DNA of 64,000 nt from Corallococcus macrosporus (GTDB lineage Bacteria > Myxococcota > Myxococcia > Myxococcales > Myxococcaceae). The position numbers and the translations under genes were made by a program. Positions 60,956 to 64,000 of this stretch are shown piece by piece. The first letter of the stretch is position 1, and each line of letters begins with the position of its first letter. The notes under the pieces are model-generated. The model did no database searches and was not told the origin of the DNA. It worked only from the letters and a program-made list of their open reading frames with translations. The DNA lies in assembly GCF_017302985.1 (NCBI RefSeq), contig NZ_JAFIMU010000007.1, positions 1,550,001-1,614,000 on the forward strand. The letters run 5' to 3'.

Positions 60956-61645
60956 TCAGGCCAGCACGGGGCGGGTGACGCCCAGCTCGCAGGCCAGCAC
61001 CGCGAGCTGGGCGCGGTTCTCCGGCCCCAGCTTGCGGTAGATGCTGGTGAGGTGGGCCTTCACCGTGCGCTCGGTGATGCCCAGGTGCGCGGCGATCTTC
61101 AGGTTGTCCGCGCCCGCCGCCACGTACCCCAGCACCTCGCGCTCCCGCAAGGTGAGCCGCGACAGGGCCGGAGCCGTGGAGGACAGCTCATTCAGCTGCA
61201 AGGCATGGGGGTTGAGCATCTCCACGGGCAGCAGCCGCTCGCCCCGGGCCACGCGGCGCACCGCCTGGATGAGCTCATCACAGCTCACGTTGAGCTTGCA
61301 CAGGTAGCCCGCCGCGCCCGCCTGGAAGCAGCTCTCCACCGTGGCCGGCTCCTGCATGCCCGACAGCACCAGCGACCGGATGTGGGGATGGAAGTCATGC
61401 AGGTACTTCAGCACCGCGAGGCCGTCTTCCGCTTCGCTCCGGCCCACGTGCTCCAGCCGGAGGTCCACGAGGGCGACGTGGGGAGCGGCACTGCGCATCT
61501 GGGACAGGAACGAACCACTGTCCGCGCAACGGGACACGACCTTCATTCCCGCGCCTTCCAGCAAGGTCACCAGGCTCTCCCGGAAGATCAGCTGATCCTC
61601 CAGCATGGCCACGCGTATCTCCGACCCCATCGAACTCATATCCAT
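60956..61645 (-). CDS. NarL/LuxR-type response regulator
   Basis: 229 residues from ATG 61645 (ATG 61630 is also possible). The receiver holds AMLEDQLIFRESLV, Asp in HVALVDLRLEHVG, SLVLSGMQEP and GYLCKLNVSCDELI. The C-terminal LuxR HTH reads LTLREREVLGYVAAGADNLK-IAAHLGITERTVKAHLTSIY, the canonical helix pair. It is a DNA-binding regulator; its kinase is not adjacent. Convergent with the hydrolase-like gene, only nine bases between. Confidence 0.93.
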   Translation of the reverse strand: MDMSSMGSEIRVAMLEDQLIFRESLVTLLEGAGMKVVSRCADSGSFLSQMRSAAPHVALVDLRLEHVGRSEAEDGLAVLKYLHDFHPHIRSLVLSGMQEPATVESCFQAGAAGYLCKLNVSCDELIQAVRRVARGERLLPVEMLNPHALQLNELSSTAPALSRLTLREREVLGYVAAGADNLKIAAHLGITERTVKAHLTSIYRKLGPENRAQLAVLACELGVTRPVLA

Positions 61646-61824
61646 GATGCCAGCCTCGTGTTTCCGGGGAGCGGCTGCCGTCCTCACCCGGCGAATGGCT
61701 TCACCCAATTGGGTTTGATGACAGTCCCCCGTGAGCCGGCTCCCCCCCGGGAGCGCGGCCTCCCAAGGGCAGGAAAGCCCCGGCAGAGGACATGCATAGC
61801 AGCCGTTTCACGGAGCGGGAACTC

Positions 61825-62157
61825 TCACCGCCTCCGCGGGCTCCAAAAAGCAACGCTCGAGCTGACGCATTTAGTCGCGGCCCCCACCCGGACAACCACC
61901 CGCCCGAGTGCATGGACCCTCAGCCCTCCCGCGTCCTGGTCCCTCCGGACCCGGACGCAGCACCCTTCCGTGTAGAAGCGCCAGCCCTCCGCGTCCGCCT
62001 GGGCCAGGTGTGCCCAGCGAGGGTCTTCCGGGGGCCATGACGCCGCGGCCTCCGCCAGCCGCATCAATCTCAACCGGATCGCAAGCCGGGGCCTGCGAGG
62101 AAAGCCTTCCAGTTGTGCCATCAGCTCCGGAGGAATGTGGATGGTGTCTGGAGACAT
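61825..62157 (-). CDS. Small protein of unknown function
   Basis: 110 residues. An AGGAG stands ten bases before the ATG at 62157, which supports a real gene. The sequence starts TIHIPPELMAQLEGFPRRPR, then a Trp-rich helix (AEAAASWPPEDPRWAHLAQA), a short CCVRVRRD segment and a polar tail. The rest is not recognised. The gene is divergent from the CheR-type gene. Confidence 0.6.
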   Translation of the reverse strand: MSPDTIHIPPELMAQLEGFPRRPRLAIRLRLMRLAEAAASWPPEDPRWAHLAQADAEGWRFYTEGCCVRVRRDQDAGGLRVHALGRVVVRVGAATKCVSSSVAFWSPRRR

Positions 62158-62292
62158 GGGGAGACAGCTCCTGGATTGAAACCTTGGGAGCTGCCCGGGT
62201 TCACGGAATTGGACTCGCGACCAATGGGTGATGCCCGCGCCCCGAGGATGCGGGTCTTGCTGGACCAGGGGGGCTGCGCTACTTCGTGGGTC

Positions 62293-64000
62293 ATGGCGTC
62301 CAAGCCCCCCCGCGACAGCGAGCTCGAAGCCATCCTGGAGAAGGTGCGGGAGGTGCGGAACTTCGACTTCCGTCAGTACAAGCGGGCCACGCTGCAGCGG
62401 CGTATCGAGCGGCGGATGCAGGCCACCCGCTGCCGGACCCGCGCGGCCTACCTGGCGCTGCTGGAGCGGGACCCCGTGGAGGTCACCACCCTGGTGTCTT
62501 CCATGCTCATCAAGCTGACCAGCTTCTTCCGCGACAAGGAGGTCTGGCAGACGCTGGAGCAGTCCCTGGTGCAGCTCATCCAGCAGCGGCCGGACAAGGA
62601 GCTGCGCATCTGGAGCGCGGGCTGCGCCACGGGTGAGGAGGCGTACTCGCTGGCCATCGCCGCGGCGGAGGCCCTGGGACCGGGGCACCCCGGCCCGGAG
62701 CTGAAGGTGTTCGGCACGGACGTGGACGAGGACGCCATCGCCGCGGCCCGGCGCGGCGTCTATGCCCCCGAGCAGCTGGAGAACGTGTCCAAGGAGCGGC
62801 TGGAGCGCTTCTTCGTGCGCACCGGCAACAGCTTCACCGTGCGCAAGGAGATCCGCCGCGCGGTGGTGTTCGGGGTGAACAACCTGGTGTCGGACGCGCC
62901 GGTGTCGCGCATCGACCTGCTGTTGTGCCGCAACGTCTTCATCTACCTGGACTCGGACCTGCAGAAGCGGGTGCTGGCGCGCTTCCAGTTCGCCCTGCGG
63001 CGCAACGGCCTGATGGTGCTGGGCCGCTCGGAGCTCATCCCCTTCGCGGCGCGGCTCTTCCGGCCGGTGGACCTGTCGCGGCGCATCTACCGCAAGGACG
63101 GCCTGGCGGAGCTGGCGGCCACGACGCAGGACCGGCTGCCCCTGGAGCCGCTGCCCCCGCCGCGCCTCATCGAGCCCGCGCTCATCGACCCGGAGCGGCC
63201 CTTCCTGCGCAACCTCGTGGACTCGCAGCCCTGCCCGGTCATCACGACGGACAACGAGGGCACGGTGACGCTGTGGAACCGCGCGGCGGCGCGGATGTGG
63301 AACCGCAACGAGGGGGACGTCCTGGGCAAGAAGCTGACATCGCTGGGGCTGGGCGGGCTGGGCGGGGACCTGCTCATCGAACAGAGCAGCCGCGTGCGCT
63401 CCGGCCGCTCCGAGCGCGAGTCCGCCGACGGCCTCATGGAGGGCCCCGGTGGAGAGTCCCTCACGGTGCGCACGCAGGTGGTCCCCCTGCGCGACCGGGG
63501 CGGCACGCGCCAGGGCCTGGTGTACGTCACCCACGACATGACCCACGTGCGCGGGCTGGAGCAGGCCCTGCAGACGGCGCAGGAGGAGCTGCAGTCCATC
63601 AACCTGCGGATGCAGTCCTCCACCGAGGAGCTGCGCGCCTCCAACGAGGAGCTGGAGACGACCAACGAGGAGCTCCAGTCCGCGAACGAGGAGCTGCAGA
63701 CGACCAACGAGGAGCTCCAGTCCACCAACGAGGAGCTGGAGACGACCAACGAGGAGCTCCAGTCCGCCAACTCGGAGCTGGACGCCACCAACCGCGAGCT
63801 GGCGCACCGCACGCTGGAGATGGACTCGCTGGCCTTCTGCCAGCGCACCATCATCCGCACGCTCTCCGCGGCGGTGCTCGTGCTGGAGGGCGACGGCCGC
63901 ATCACCACCTGGAACCTGGCGGCGGAGCGGCTGCTGGGCCTCACCGAGCGCGAGGCCGTGGGCCAGACGCTGTGGTCCCTGCACGTGCCCGCCCTCAAGC
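62293..64000 (+). CDS. CheR-type methyltransferase with PAS domains, cut by right edge
   Basis: Open from ATG 62293 to the window end (569 codons). The CheR N-terminal helix (FDFRQYKRATLQRRIERRMQ) is followed by the SAM domain with IWSAGCATGEEAYSLAIA, LKVFGTDVDEDAIAAARRG, LLLCRNVFIYL and ELIPFAARLFRPV. A PAS domain (about 315-415), a long coiled coil of NEEL repeats, and a second PAS (starting near residue 520) complete the visible part. This CheR-PAS(-histidine kinase) architecture usually begins with CheB, which is missing here. The C-terminal kinase, if any, is outside. Confidence 0.9.
   Translation, partial: MASKPPRDSELEAILEKVREVRNFDFRQYKRATLQRRIERRMQATRCRTRAAYLALLERDPVEVTTLVSSMLIKLTSFFRDKEVWQTLEQSLVQLIQQRPDKELRIWSAGCATGEEAYSLAIAAAEALGPGHPGPELKVFGTDVDEDAIAAARRGVYAPEQLENVSKERLERFFVRTGNSFTVRKEIRRAVVFGVNNLVSDAPVSRIDLLLCRNVFIYLDSDLQKRVLARFQFALRRNGLMVLGRSELIPFAARLFRPVDLSRRIYRKDGLAELAATTQDRLPLEPLPPPRLIEPALIDPERPFLRNLVDSQPCPVITTDNEGTVTLWNRAAARMWNRNEGDVLGKKLTSLGLGGLGGDLLIEQSSRVRSGRSERESADGLMEGPGGESLTVRTQVVPLRDRGGTRQGLVYVTHDMTHVRGLEQALQTAQEELQSINLRMQSSTEELRASNEELETTNEELQSANEELQTTNEELQSTNEELETTNEELQSANSELDATNRELAHRTLEMDSLAFCQRTIIRTLSAAVLVLEGDGRITTWNLAAERLLGLTEREAVGQTLWSLHVPALK
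63643..63775 (+). repeat. 21-base tandem repeat in the coiled-coil segment
   Basis: AACGAGGAGCT recurs every 21 bases from 63643 to 63748 with a diverged copy at 63769, encoding the seven-residue unit N-E-E-L-x-[ST]-[TA] in alternating forms (ETTNEELQSANEELQTTNEE). A perfect heptad period fits a rigid coiled-coil linker. Confidence 0.9.

Overview
The window is very GC-rich and densely coded, with many GTG/TTG starts and 1-22 base gene overlaps. It is rich in lipoproteins, TPR and WD40 proteins, Ser/Thr and histidine kinases, and glycine-rich surface proteins. This is the style of a Myxococcota chromosome (family Myxococcaceae, e.g. Corallococcus or Myxococcus). I see no rRNA, tRNA, transposase, phage gene or CRISPR array. 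Assignment to family rests on gene style, not on a database match.

Layout. 1-5.6 kb: the end of a VIT/VWA-type protein, a scramblase-like protein, a DUF1232 protein, an orphan ABC ATPase and small secreted proteins. 5.6-10.3 kb: gyrA, a TPR protein and a methyltransferase. 10.5-19.6 kb: an M24-type peptidase, a single-domain response regulator, a TPR protein, an EEP nuclease/phosphatase, a thioesterase, a three-gene envelope operon (TPM protein, Tim44-like zinc-ribbon protein, secreted protein) and ung. 19.7-24.4 kb: a CpaF-type secretion ATPase with a proline-rich tail, a secreted protein and a glycine-rich lipoprotein. 24.5-33.5 kb: a Ser/Thr kinase, an RNase H-fold protein, a degenerate GT51 domain protein, a flavin reductase-like protein, a WD40 lipoprotein overlapping an LpoA-like lipoprotein, and dnaJ. 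34-40 kb: an ABC exporter, a 553-base gene-free stretch carrying six copies of a perfect palindrome, and membrane and unknown proteins. 40-47.2 kb: three Tad-type pseudopilin genes with a periplasmic partner, then a RapA-like SNF2 ATPase. 47.4-56 kb: a signalling block (PAS-GAF histidine kinase, multihaem lipoprotein, FIST sensor, REC-rich hybrid kinase, response regulator). 56.2-61 kb: a tryptophan-dioxygenase-like gene with a huge His/Ala tail, co-translated with a kynureninase-like PLP enzyme and a methyltransferase, followed by a hydrolase-fold protein without a serine nucleophile. 61-64 kb: a LuxR-type regulator, a small unknown gene and a CheR-PAS protein running off the right edge.

The strongest candidates for undescribed biology are the palindrome array at 35953-36303 and the tailed tryptophan-dioxygenase operon at 56.2-60 kb. 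Smaller points are a probably leaderless promoter at 36846-36895, inverted repeats embedded in the gyrA and dnaJ promoters, a branched RNA-like structure at 11927-11979, and enzyme folds that have lost catalytic residues (GT51-like at 26767-27552, hydrolase at 60155-60946). All promoter and terminator calls were made by eye.
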